The notes under the pieces: generated by a model | What the model saw: the letters and a program-made list of their open reading frames with translations, nothing else | Database searches by the model: none | Told to the model about the DNA's origin: nothing | DNA from: Ochotona curzoniae | Lineage: Eukaryota; Chordata; Mammalia; Lagomorpha; Ochotonidae | DNA: 64,000 bases | Reading direction: 5' to 3' | Assembly (NCBI RefSeq): GCF_017591425.1 | Contig: NW_024467121.1 | Span: forward strand, 16,132,707-16,196,706 | Part shown: piece after piece, positions 1 to 10,219 of the stretch | How positions within the stretch are numbered: the stretch's first letter is position 1 | Layout: the number at the start of each line of letters is the position of its first letter | Program-made: the position numbers and the translations under genes

Positions 1-1044
1 ATGATCTCAATAGGAGGATCGATAGATCCATGCAACAATCGATGTGTCGTCAAAATTCGCTGAATTTTTTTTAAATGTTTCAGTTGGAAAACCAGACAAT
101 GGTGAATTCAGTTTCTGTGAAGTTTTACTCTGATTTGAATTTACAACTGCATTCATTCCAGCAGGAACAGCAAAGAATCATGGGGTCACTAGGTTTATAT
201 GAATGATATCACACATGTAGGAATGCTTGAGATAACAAAGCAACAGAAACACACATCAAGCTCTGAGTCAAAGTCGTATTGATAATTGAGAGCAGGAGGA
301 AATGCGTCCAAATCACTTTATCTTTCTTCATTTTTCATACTCTCTTCACTTGCACCTGTACCTTTCCATCCACCTATATCTCTGCTACATTCAATGGTCA
401 TATCAAAAACAGACCCTTCACACTCTGGGTATGAAACTGTCTCCTAGTTTGAAGAGATCTCTTCAGCCTGTAGGAAAACATATTTTCCATTCCAGATGGG
501 GATTATTAAGAATACTGACTTTGAAGATAGATCCTAAGTGAGTAGAGAAATAAATTTTAATTGTAAATAAATAGAAAACTGTGCAATGGATGGTGCAGAG
601 TGCTTTGTACCAAAGGTAATTCAATGACTGAGGCAATTTGTTGCCCCAGTGGTAATCCTTACCTGCAATAGAATTATTAGTTTAGAGAGAGATTGTGTGT
701 TTAGAATATCTAGGATTTGAAAATACAACAGCAGAGGGGAAATTAGGAATAAGGTTAACAGGGACAAATGTCCACATAGGGTAATATGAGAAATTTTCAA
801 AACATTCAAGTAAACACTATTTTATGAAACACTATACGTAAATTTCAATGTTACAGCTGATGCTGTGCAGGTGAGCAGGGCATGACTTTGTTTCTCACAG
901 TGCATCCCACTACCGACTCCACGGCATATTTCGTAAAACATCTCTCTGAGGGTTCTGTAGTAAATATTTGATGGATACTAATAAAATATATTCTAGAGGT
1001 TGGCACTCTGCTGCAATGGGTTCAACTGTCACTTGGACAACTAC
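1..1044. other. Unique AT-rich DNA, nothing recognised
   Basis: No repeat family, RNA gene or convincing coding frame is visible. Open frames here are short and of low-complexity composition. Confidence 0.6.
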
Positions 1045-1404
1045 ATTCTATATTTTTTTAAAGATTTATTGATTGACTGATTATTTTTTTTATTGGAAAG
1101 TAAGATATACAAAGAGGAAAGCCAGAGAGGAAGACTTCCGTCCGAAGATTTATTCTCCAAGCTGCTGCAAAGGCTGGAGCTGAGCCAATCCAAAGCCAGG
1201 AGCCAGGAACTTCCTCCCGGTCTCCCACGTGGGTGCAGGGTCCCAAGGCTTCAGGCCATCCTCGACTGCCCTTCCAGGCCACAAGCAGGGAACTGGATGG
1301 GAAGCAGTGCTGCCGGGATTAGAACCTGTGCCATACGGGATCCCAGCATGTTAAAGGCGAAGACTTTAACCATTACGCTATTGTGACGTGACTGATTCTA
1401 TATT
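1045..1404 (-). mobile_element. C-type SINE (young CSINE), full length, with target-site duplication
   Basis: The element reads in reverse. The 3' tail complement (TTTTTTTAAAGATTTATTG) is at the left, followed by the complement of the AGGAAGATCTTCC-type body, the CTCCCACGTGGGTGCAGGGTCCC core and the tRNA-like head near 1310-1390. The 10-bp duplication ATTCTATATT flanks it at 1045-1054 and 1395-1404, as expected for LINE-mediated insertion. Confidence 0.92.
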
Positions 1405-1410
1405 GAAGTG

Positions 1411-1505
1411 ACTGATTCTTCACTAACTGGTTCACTCCCCAGATGGCCTCCATAGCAGAAATGGGGCTGCATCCACATAGCAGGGAACCAGGTGCCCTTG
1501 TAGCT
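1411..1505 (-). mobile_element. Fragment of an older C-type SINE
   Basis: The phrase CTGGTTCACTCCCCAGATGG is the reverse complement of a standard SINE segment. The sequence further right is diverged, so the borders are approximate. Confidence 0.45.
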
Positions 1506-1599
1506 CATTTTTCAACCACTGCCTACCATTTATAGAGGCGGTATTAATTTCATCTTGAGCAGAAGTGTACAACCTTTCCCTTTACTTCATACTATTTTT

Positions 1600-2155
1600 A
1601 ACACTTGCTATCTTTTAAAAAATTTCCTCTCACAAGAGCCATCCTAACAAGTGTAAGGTGATTTGTCATGGTGGTTTAATTTTATTTCTCCGATTAATGT
1701 GACATAGAACTCATTTTCATAAACTTGTTGGCTATCTATATACCTTCTTTTGAAAAATGTCTATTCAATTGGATGCTCATTTCTGTTGTTCTTTTTGCTA
1801 TTAAGTTGCAGACATTCCTTATGTAATTCAGATAGTATAAGCCATTATCAACTGTACATTTTATGAATATTTTCTCCCTATTCCAGTGTGCCGTTTCATT
1901 TTGTTTATTGTCCCTGTTCTTTGCAAAGGCTTTTTAGTTTGATTTAGTCTCATCTGTCTCAAGGTAATTTCTGAGGCCCAGGAGGGTGATCCAAATTCAT
2001 TCTTCTACATGTGCAAATCCAATTTTCCCAGCACCATTTGTTGGACAGTCTTTTGCTCATTGTGTTTCTTAGTAGCCTTGTTGAAGATGTGTTCATCAAG
2101 CATGTTTGGTTTATTTCAGGGCTCTGAATTTCTCTCTTTTGGACCATACACCTAC
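1600..2155 (-). mobile_element. Ancient L1 fragment, end of ORF2, inverted part
   Basis: On the minus strand this reads as the last part of mammalian L1 ORF2 and the sequence after it. Landmarks are the complement of CCAGCACCATTTGTTGGA (about 2027-2044), TTTTGAAAAATGTCTATTC (about 1749) and the ATCCTAACAAGTGTAAGGTG segment (about 1643). It is old, with many stops. It lies head to head with the plus-strand L1 piece that follows. Confidence 0.8.
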
Positions 2156-2189
2156 ATTTTAGACAGATGAATTATTTTCTTTTCTGGCT

Positions 2190-2640
2190 TAATAAAGCAG
2201 GAAATCCTGACTCTTTACAATTCAGTGGGTGAAGGTGGACATTATACTAAGTGGAAAAAAAAAAAAGGCAATCCTATGTGATACAATTCACATATGAGGA
2301 ATACCAATTAGTCAAACACATGGGAGAGGAGAGTGCGGTGGTGGTGGCCAAAGGGGGGAAAATGGCAACTATTATAAGTCAAATGGTTCCAGTTATCCAA
2401 GATGAACGAATCCTAGGGCTTCACTGCAGGACAGGGTGCCTGTAGCTAACATTTCTGTATTGTATACTAAAGTGCTCTATGACTGTAGACTATATGTTGT
2501 GGTTTTATCACAGAGATATTATTGGCATTTAAAAAAGAAGTTAATGGGAAACCTTTGGAGACATGTGCTAGATTGGGGTGCCAGTTTCAAGGATATAGAC
2601 TTATCCCCAAATTCACCAAGTTGTATATGTTAAACATGTA
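2190..2640 (+). mobile_element. Ancient L1 3' end, direct part
   Basis: This matches the plus-strand 3' end of old mammalian L1. It begins with GAAATCCTGACTCTTTACAA, then GGACATTATACTAAGTGGAA, an internal A-run, CCAGTTATCCAAGATGAACG and TTGTATACTAAAGTGCTC, and ends with CACCAAGTTGTATATGTTAAA. In L1 order it begins some 400 bp (estimated by eye) downstream of the left end of the neighbouring inverted piece. Confidence 0.8.
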
Positions 2641-2754
2641 CAGTCTTTGGATGACAATCATATGTCAATCACTTTTCAAACCATAAGCGGTTTTATCGAT
2701 CACCTGCTTTCCTATCAAATGATCAGATCTGTTGTTATATTTAAGATTATTCAG

Positions 2755-3035
2755 ATTAATCAGCTGATGACTTGGAAGATGGACAGAAAAGAAAGCCAAT
2801 GGCTGCCCTATTGATGTGCCTTCTGGAAGGCAACAGATTAAGGCTCAAACGCTGGAGTCCTTGCTCTCCGTGTGGGGTGTAGTTGCGAGCTCCTGAGTTT
2901 GGCATGGCCTTGCCATGACTGTACTAGGAATTCAGGGAATGAACCAGGAGTTGTATCTCTCTCTTGCCTCTCTTCCTCTCTATCATTCTATCATTAGGAT
3001 AAATATATAATAAAGCTTTTTGAAAGATCTCAAAA
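2755..3035 (+). mobile_element. Old, diverged C-type SINE
   Basis: Body phrases such as GGCTCAAACGCTGGAGTCCTTGC, AGGGAATGAACCAGGAG and TCTCTCTTGCCTCTC match the SINE 3' half in order. The head is eroded and the borders are approximate. Confidence 0.65.
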
Positions 3036-3261
3036 TGTGTACTTAATCATAAAACATTATTAGATTCTATAGGCACATTTAACCAGATATGTGCAAAAAG
3101 ATATTTGTAGTAGCTTTGGCTTGCAAGGAAAAGCAGATATGATATCACTAATCTAAAGAATGAAATATAGCAGTGTATAGTGGCATGGAAATTCAGTTAT
3201 AAAATTTGAAGCAGAAGATAGTTTAGTAGAATGAAATTACAGTATTATTTTATATTTTAAA

Positions 3262-3600
3262 ATAGGGGCCACCACCACGGCCTGGTAAGGTAAGCTTCTG
3301 TCTTTTGCAGTAACATGTAAATATGGGTGCTAGTTCATGCCCTGGTGACTGCTCGACTTCCAATTCAGCTCCCTGCTTATGTCTTGGGAGAGCAGTGGAA
3401 AATGACTCAAGTCTTTGTTCCCTGTAACCACATGGAAAAAGCTCCTGGCTCCTGATCAGCTCAGCTCTGGCCATTGCCGTTATCTGGGGGAGAAAATCAG
3501 TGTGGATAGAAGATGTCTCTCCCTCCATCCCCCCCCCCCTCTCTCTCTTTTTTTTTCTGTAACTCTGTCTCTCAAATAAAACATAAACTAAATTTGAAGA
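3262..3600 (+). mobile_element. C-type SINE
   Basis: All body landmarks are in order: a decayed head, CAGCTCCCTGCTTATG, GAGCAGTGGAAAATGACTCA, AAGCTCCTGGCTCCTG, and the 3' end CTGTAACTCTGTCTCTCAAATAAA. A C-run followed by CT and T runs (3529-3556) sits where a pyrimidine tract is normal for this SINE. Confidence 0.85.
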
Positions 3601-5811
3601 AGAAATTGTATCAGAGGCATATCATTATTTATATATTTAAAAGTGTGTGTGTAAGGAATTTGCACCTGCTCTTTAACAGTGAAAAACAGAGATACACTAA
3701 CTGGTATATGGGAATGGAGCAAGGAACCTTCTTCTTCTTCTTTTTTTTTTTAACAAGCTTGCCATTTCTGGAATCTAGAGAATAAGCATGCATTTATTTT
3801 ATAATTTAAAAAGACATTAAATCAGTCATACAAAATGTTAAGCGTAGTAGGTAAAACACAGTGCTCAGGGTTGTAACACGCTCCAAGTTTTCTCGTGTGA
3901 GTACCTCTGACCAGCATGCGATCACTGCTAGACTCCAACACCGTAATCTATGAAAACAAATACTGCATTCTACACACAACAAAAAAAATGTAAGTCATAG
4001 CGTTTTGGAGATAATGCGGAATTGCATCAGGCGCAGTCAACCACAACCAGCTTCATTTCATTCTCCGAATTTCATCTGCATTTGCCAGAGATTTCAAATT
4101 GAATAATGGACTGACTGTGTGTGAACGAAATGCATGCATTTCTTTTATACTTCTGCAATAGCAATCCAGTCTGGGAGACCCTGGTGGGGGGAGAGGAGCT
4201 GAGCGACAGCAGGGGAATGGGTGTTGTGTGAGATAGGGACTTAATGAGATAAGCGAATATGTATTTTTGTGAGGGGGAAAAAACTTCATAACATTTTTCA
4301 TATGAAACATACACAAGAATAATGGAATAGATTATATCTTATGAAATGTGGCCTACAGTAAGTTACTGTTGCATGTCTTCCTTCCATAGAAAAGGAATGA
4401 ATTGGAGACATTCACTTATAATGAAAATTGTCTGTATTTTTCTTCAATTGAGAGAGTTCATTGAGACTTCACAGAATAGTTTTATTACATATTACATGGG
4501 AAGAAAAAAAAAACACATTTTTTTGTTCCAATAACAACCTTTTATCAGGCGTGACAATGCACCCTCTGAGACAGTTGTATGAAAAAAAAAAAAAAAACCT
4601 GCTGCAGATCCACAGAGTCGAAGTGGAGCCTTTTTTCCAAGTAGCCTTCAACCACAGCTTTCAGTGTGTGAAACAAAGACATAACCTTTGGGAAAATCAA
4701 GGCATCCTTTTCAGTTGCCACCTACCACGGTGCAGCTTTTCCCTTTTAAAAATATGTTTTGTTAGCTTGGGCATCCCCCACTCCTCCCTACCCCTACCTG
4801 GTCATTAAAAAGGAGAAAAAGAGAAAGCTATGTGAACACTATACTATTAAAGGGTCATGCTCTGAAAGTTTTAAAAAAAGAACAGCAATCAGCAGATGCA
4901 TACAGATAAAAAAAATGTTGCACATTAACTATTTTTCTGCAGCAATAGGAATTCTGGAATCTTCCACTTTATAGCAACCTGTCATCTCACCCCCATTTCC
5001 AAGGTGACCTCAAGCCTTCTGAATTCTTCTCAGACAATTCTCATGTTTCTCCTTTTGAGCCATGTTTCAATCACTCTTAGTATGGCTTGAGAGAGTCATT
5101 TCTTCCCGTAGTCTCTCCTGGCGACTTCTCCCATGACCCTCCTCCTCAAGCAGAGCAAGTTGTCAGCAGTTGCTTTGAAACCATCCCTTTCTCTGGTACA
5201 GAAACTTGGTCTCCATAGATTTGCCCTGAGTAACATTGACACGCAATCAATTTCGGCTTCTTTCCATGCTTTCACTTGTTGCCAAGCCTGGTATGGAGTG
5301 TTCTGGTTTCCATGACTTTTCCTTGAAAAAATGTTGATTTTGTGCTTCCCTCTTTGCCCAGGGATTTTTGAGGATAGTTGTTTAAAATCCAATCAGTTAA
5401 GATGTTCTGAGTTTCTGTCGTTGTTGTTATCTATTTCTGATATCTGAGATGACATTTACACCATGTTGGTGAAGTTTTCTGTACATGAGCAACTCTCACA
5501 AATCTCCCACGCCTCTAAGAAAAGAATATCCTCTCTTGGCTTGGTATAACTTCTATACAAAAATAATTTATTGAACTTTTTGGTGATCGAATTTAATTCT
5601 TCTGTGTACACAAGCTAATAATCTGTTTATGCATTAAGAAAAACACTACATCTTACTCCACAATGTGAAATTCTCCACCAGTCACCGGATAATCTCCCAC
5701 ATGCACGCTGCTCTATGGGTGCTGGGTATACAAAAATGTATGACTCAGCTGTCATGGTGAGTGGTAATAATTGTCATACATAGTGACTTCCTTGGAAATA
5801 TTTGATGCTTT
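3601..5811. other. Unique AT-rich DNA with homopolymer runs
   Basis: No gene is seen. There is a T-run at 3740-3751 and an A-run at 4580-4596. Open frames on both strands (for example 4461-4808) are interrupted, low-complexity and without a recognisable domain. Confidence 0.55.
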
Positions 5812-6145
5812 CTTTTTAAAATTTTGATTATTCACACTCTAGTTGAAAGGTAGAGGCAGGAAGAGAAAGACATAAAGAGAGAGAAGGAGACAGGCAGAGA
5901 AACAAAGTTCTTCCAACCTCCTGTTCCAGTGGGTCCCTCCCCAAATGCCTACACAGCTGGGACTCTGCCAGCATCAATCCAGGAGCCCAAAATTTCATTC
6001 AGGTATCCCACATTGGGAAGAACCCAGGTACATGAGTCACTCCCTGTTGCTTTCCAGTATACATTTTAGCAGGAAGCTGAACAAGAAGGGGCACCACGGC
6101 TGAAACCAGTAACTCTCAGTACAGCATGCTGGTGTCCCAAGTCAA
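5812..6145 (-). mobile_element. Older C-type SINE, reverse orientation
   Basis: The tail complement TTTAAAATTTTGATTATTC is at the left, then a GA-rich block (AAAGAGAGAGAAGGAGAC), CTTCCAACCTCCTGTTCCAGTG, AGCAGGAAGCTGAACAAG and the head complement near 6130. Divergence is clearly higher than in the youngest copies. Confidence 0.85.
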
Positions 6146-6675
6146 GTCTGCATTTCTGAAATACAGTATGAATTTTTACGTTTAGGAAGTAAACTCACAC
6201 TTCTGCCAAATGGGCTTCGTTAATTTGTATATCTGCTTACTACTTTCTCTTTACCAGTAGGCATTATCAGGATTTGTGTTTTTTTTCCTCAGTAAAGGAA
6301 GTTAAAATTCTAATGTATTCTGGTCTTGGTTTAGATTTCTCTTCTGATTTAAATGTAGTTTTTTGCATTGACCATCAATGAGTCCTCCTTTCTCATGGCT
6401 ATCATACATGCCTCTTTCCTGTTATTTTATTTATTTTTTAAGCTATTAGTGCCATGTTTTTTTTTAATAATTCTTTACACAATTTTGCTGTTGTATCCTT
6501 TTTGGCTAACTTACAATGGATACCTCTTGAGTATTTTCAGTTTATTTAATATGTTCTTCAAATATAACTAGCTATAAAATCCAAAAGAGGGAAACTCATT
6601 AAATTTTCGTTGTTATGGTTAAAGTTTGTGTAATGTTTAAGAAATATTCCCTCCAACAAATGGCTGAAAAATTTG

Positions 6676-7046
6676 GCCCTATCTCACCGTGCCTTTTTTC
6701 TTTACCATTTGCATTCTGATTTTTGTGTGTATGAAATCAAAATTAGGTTTTGAAAATACTCTTTTTAATGCTTTGTAATTTTCAGAATAGAGGTTTTCCA
6801 CATCTTTGGTTAGGTATATTCGGTATTTAAGTTTCGTCTCTACTATTTTAAAGGGATCTATGCTTACGAGTTCTTCCTCAGCCATGGACTTGTTTGTGTA
6901 CACTGGGGCCAATGATTTATGCTCATTAATTCTGTATCCTGCTACCCTGCCAAATTCTCTTATGAGTGCCCATATTCTCTTGATTGAGTCTTTCAGTTCT
7001 CCTCTATATAGTGTCAAGTAGTCTACAAACAAGACTGTTACATATA
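6676..7046 (-). mobile_element. L1 ORF2 reverse-transcriptase fragment, inverted part
   Basis: The minus strand keeps an open stretch of about 117 codons that aligns by eye with the L1 reverse transcriptase. It begins with the region that should read (F/Y)ADD, continues through VAGYRINEHKS (usual VAGYKIN..KS) and ends in YLTKDVENLYSENYKAL. The catalytic motif is destroyed here: it reads LFVDYL instead of LFADDM. It is a dead relic. Confidence 0.85.
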
Positions 7047-7265
7047 TCTTGACAATGGAATACTGACTTTATACCATTGTCCATACCTAAAATGTCAGTA
7101 CACATGTAAAGAGAATGATGGACTTGTGACTGGTGCTATAGGACCATTGTATTGTTATAACATAGGGGAAAACCATATGTTTGGGGATGTGGGGGGAAAG
7201 GTTGGAAGGGAAGATCCCTGAGTCTATAGAACTGTATCACGAAAAAAAGAGATAATATTTAAAAT
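7047..7265 (+). mobile_element. L1 3' UTR, direct part
   Basis: The plus strand shows a lagomorph-type L1 3' UTR: CCATTGTCCATACCTAAAATG, then ATTGTTATAACATAGGGGAA, a G-rich tract (GGGGATGTGGGGGGAAAGG) and AACTGTATCACGAAAAAAAG, ending in an A-rich tail. It directly abuts the minus-strand ORF2 piece, giving an inverted 5'/direct 3' structure. Confidence 0.75.
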
Positions 7266-7684
7266 AGTATTTTTAAGTGACATAGGCATATTACGCAAGC
7301 AACTCTACCTAGTCCCTGCTTTCTGAACTACCCCCAGTGTAAAAAGCAGACTCCACATTAAATGCTGTGCTATAACCTAAGAATAAAACATATGGGTGCA
7401 CCTGGATTTGCTGGCACTTCTGGTCCAAGCAGAATCCTCTTCTGCCCATGTACAGATCCTACCTCCGATTCGACTTTCCCTGCCATTTGCATGCAGAAGA
7501 TCAACGTCAGTTTTTGGGTCCTGTCTCTGTTCTATATATAGTTTTTCCCTTTTGCCAGAAGGGTGGTGAACATCTGGGAACTCTATCTTTAGTCACTATT
7601 GTTCTGGATTTAAAAGAAGACAAATCAAAGCTTGTTTATTTTTAAGTTTATGTGTTATTCGTATTTATCTATGTAAAAGAAAGG

Positions 7685-7980
7685 AAAATCGCTGTGCTAT
7701 AACTGGTTAACCTGCCTACTGCAATACAGGCAGCCAATCCCACATGAACATTAACTGCTCCCTGCATCGGCAAACGCAGTGGAAGATTGTCCACCTGCTG
7801 GAGACTCAGAAGAAGCTACTTGATCCTGGCTTTGGCCTGGCCCAGCCCAGGCTCTGGCAGCCATTTGGGAAGGGAATCAGTGGGTGGAAGATTCTTTCTC
7901 TCCTCTCTTTCTCTCTTCTCCACTTTTTAAAACTATAAATTTGCCTTTCAAATAATTCACAAAATAAACTCCATTTCTAT
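7685..7980 (+). mobile_element. Older C-type SINE
   Basis: A decayed head (GCTGTGCTATAACTGGTTAA) is followed by TCCACCTGCTGGAGACTCAG, TTGGCCTGGCCCAGCCCAGG, AAGGGAATCAGTGGGTGGAAG and the 3' end GCCTTTCAAATAATTCAC, all in SINE order. Confidence 0.8.
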
Positions 7981-8011
7981 GAAGAGAATTACTCTAGTTC
8001 TATTTTCTGAT

Positions 8012-8300
8012 TCAGATGATTAGTTTGACCCAGCAGTTAAGATGCCTGTTGGAACACAAGCATCTCCTTTGAAACACCCAGGTTCAAATTCCAGCTCCAT
8101 CCCTGACTCATGCGCCCGGCTCTTAGGCACCCTAAGAGTCAGCAGGCATTGGTTTCAATGGTGGAGCCCGTGCCATTCACACTTAGCCTCCTGGGCTTTG
8201 GCCTGACATAGTGCCACTTGTTGTGGATCGTTGAAAAATGAATCAGCCAGGGATAGCTTTTCCATCTCTCTGCCTTTCAGGAGTTACATATATATAACAT
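8012..8300 (+). mobile_element. Old C-type SINE
   Basis: The head reads TTTGACCCAGCAGTTAAGATGCC, with a B-box-like GGTTCAAATTCC at 8082-8093. The 3' part (AATGAATCAGCCAGGGATAG, CTCTCTGCCTTTCAG) is diverged. Confidence 0.75.
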
Positions 8301-9620
8301 TAGTTTTTAATAAAACGAATGCATTGTGCAAGTCTGCAAGTTTTTGCTTCACTTCTGAGTGCTGCCTGGTTGCGGGACTCTGGCAGAGTGTTTATCCCCT
8401 TAGTCTGTGGCTGTTAGGTCTCTGTAGTCCAGCTTCATGTGCTGTACATGAGAAGGCATGCTACTCTGAGCCTGCCTTCTTAAAAAGGTTTAGAAGATTC
8501 CTTATTCTTTTTTTTTTTTCTATCACTTCAATGTAACCATTAGATGGAGGAAAACTTTGTTTCATTTATAATTCCGTGGACTTCAGAAACCATTCCATTT
8601 TAAAATCTCAAGCCACATTAGAATATAACAAATTTTGGCTAATGTTATCTCATGTGATGAATTTTTCTCTCTTTTCTTCCCCAAACTTTCATTTATATTT
8701 TTATTATTTCTGGATTTCCTCCAAGTAGCTTCTGTTTTCCCCCAGAGCTCCATTTCTTTCACCTGAGTTTTTACTCTTAATTGTAAGAATTTATTTTTCC
8801 TTATTTTGAACTTCATCCACATAAGAGTTACACTTTTTCCTCCAGTTTTTCTATTGAACTTTATATTTGAAAATTTCTTGTTACCTTTACAAGAAGCATT
8901 TTTGCATATGAATAATCCTCACGTGTTGATTTGAGCAATCTCTTTACTTTCCCTTGTATGAACAAAATTAATATCTGATGCTAGTTTATTGCATTTCACT
9001 TGGACCTACAATTTGTTTTAGGCTTCAGAGCACCTTACATGAGTTCTTATTGTTTTCCTATTGATTGTTTTCAATGTCCTCATTAATCATATAATATTTG
9101 CATTTTGCAAGAAGGGGAACATCAAGTGGCAGAAAGCATAGCAGTTTTGATCTCTGTAGATTGATGAGAAAACTAATTCACCGAATATTCACTTCGTGGT
9201 ATAATATGAAAATGAGGATCTTTAATTCCAAACTTTTAGAACAAGTTCCGCCTTTACGTAAGTAAAACCGAGATAGGCTAGAGAGGATGAAAAAGTAGAT
9301 GAAGAGAAAGTGAAAGCATTTCACCTGGGATCACACTGACCCTGAAATCTGCCCAAGAGCCAAACACAGCTAGCGGGCTGAGGAAGCCATTCCCTGAAAA
9401 GAACAGAGCTTCTGAGAAGAGCATCAAGCTCCAAAAAGGCATGTCACTTGCTGCCATAGACAACTCTGCATGTAAAAATCACAGTACTTCTGAAAGATCA
9501 GGGAAAGTCGAGCAACGTGGCTGTGAGTGTAAGCAACTTAGCTTTTCCCTCATTCTGACTCTAAGAGCATTTTCTCTTCAAGCCAGTACAAATCTAGTGT
9601 CTTGTGATCGAAAACTCTGT
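8301..9620. other. Unique AT-rich DNA
   Basis: No repeat or coding exon is recognised. There is a T-run at about 8507-8519. Short frames lack domains. Confidence 0.5.
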
Positions 9621-9624
9621 TTTA

Positions 9625-9720
9625 TCTCTGCCTCATAAAGCAAGCTCCTTAAGGCAGGAATTTTTATCTTTGATTATGTTATATACAAGACGGATCACAG
9701 AGCTTGACCTCATTAGTGGT
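9625..9720 (+). mobile_element. Possible L2/MIR-type 3' fragment
   Basis: AAGCAAGCTCCTTAAGGCAGG resembles the 'gagctccttgagggcagg' phrase typical of ancient L2-type 3' ends. The rest is too diverged to be certain. Confidence 0.35.
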
Positions 9721-9954
9721 TTTATATCACTGCAATAATTATCATTTCAAGTGTGGGTGTGTATTAACAACAATGCAAATGCATAAGATAAATAAAATGA
9801 GAATATCGACTCATTTTAGAAAAATGCAATGCCTAAAGCATATTAACTTTCACTTAAAAATTATCAATGCATAATGGAACTTTTAGGAATCACGCATAAT
9901 TTTCTAAAGTGGGAATTGAAATATACACCAGATTTTTTAAACATTTATTTATAT

Positions 9955-10215
9955 TTGGGCCTAGTATGATAGCTTAACAGCTAAAATCCTCGCCTTGCAC
10001 ACGCCATGATCCCATACAAGTGCCAATTCATGTCCCAGTGGCCAGGCTTCCTCTCTAGCTCCCTGCTTGTGGCCTGAGAAAGCAGTTGAGGAATGCCCAA
10101 AGCCTTGGGACCCTGCACCTGCATGGGAGACCTGGAAGAAGCTCCTGGCTCCTGGCTTCAGCTCCAGCTGTTGCAGTCACTTTGGAGTGAACCAGCAGAT
10201 GGAAGATCTGTATGC
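9955..10215 (+). mobile_element. Young-type C SINE lacking its 3' tail
   Basis: Head GGGCCTAGTATGATAGCTTA, then CCTCGCCTTGCACACGCC, CTCCCTGCTTGTGGCCTGAG and GAAGCTCCTGGCTCCTGGC. The copy stops after CCAGCAGATGGAAGATCTG and has no AATAAA tail, so it is 3' truncated or its tail was lost. Confidence 0.88.
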
Positions 10216-10219
10216 AAAT

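Noticed and set aside
6806..7021. Plus-strand open frame of 71 codons
   Set aside because: It is the antisense shadow of the L1 ORF2 fragment.
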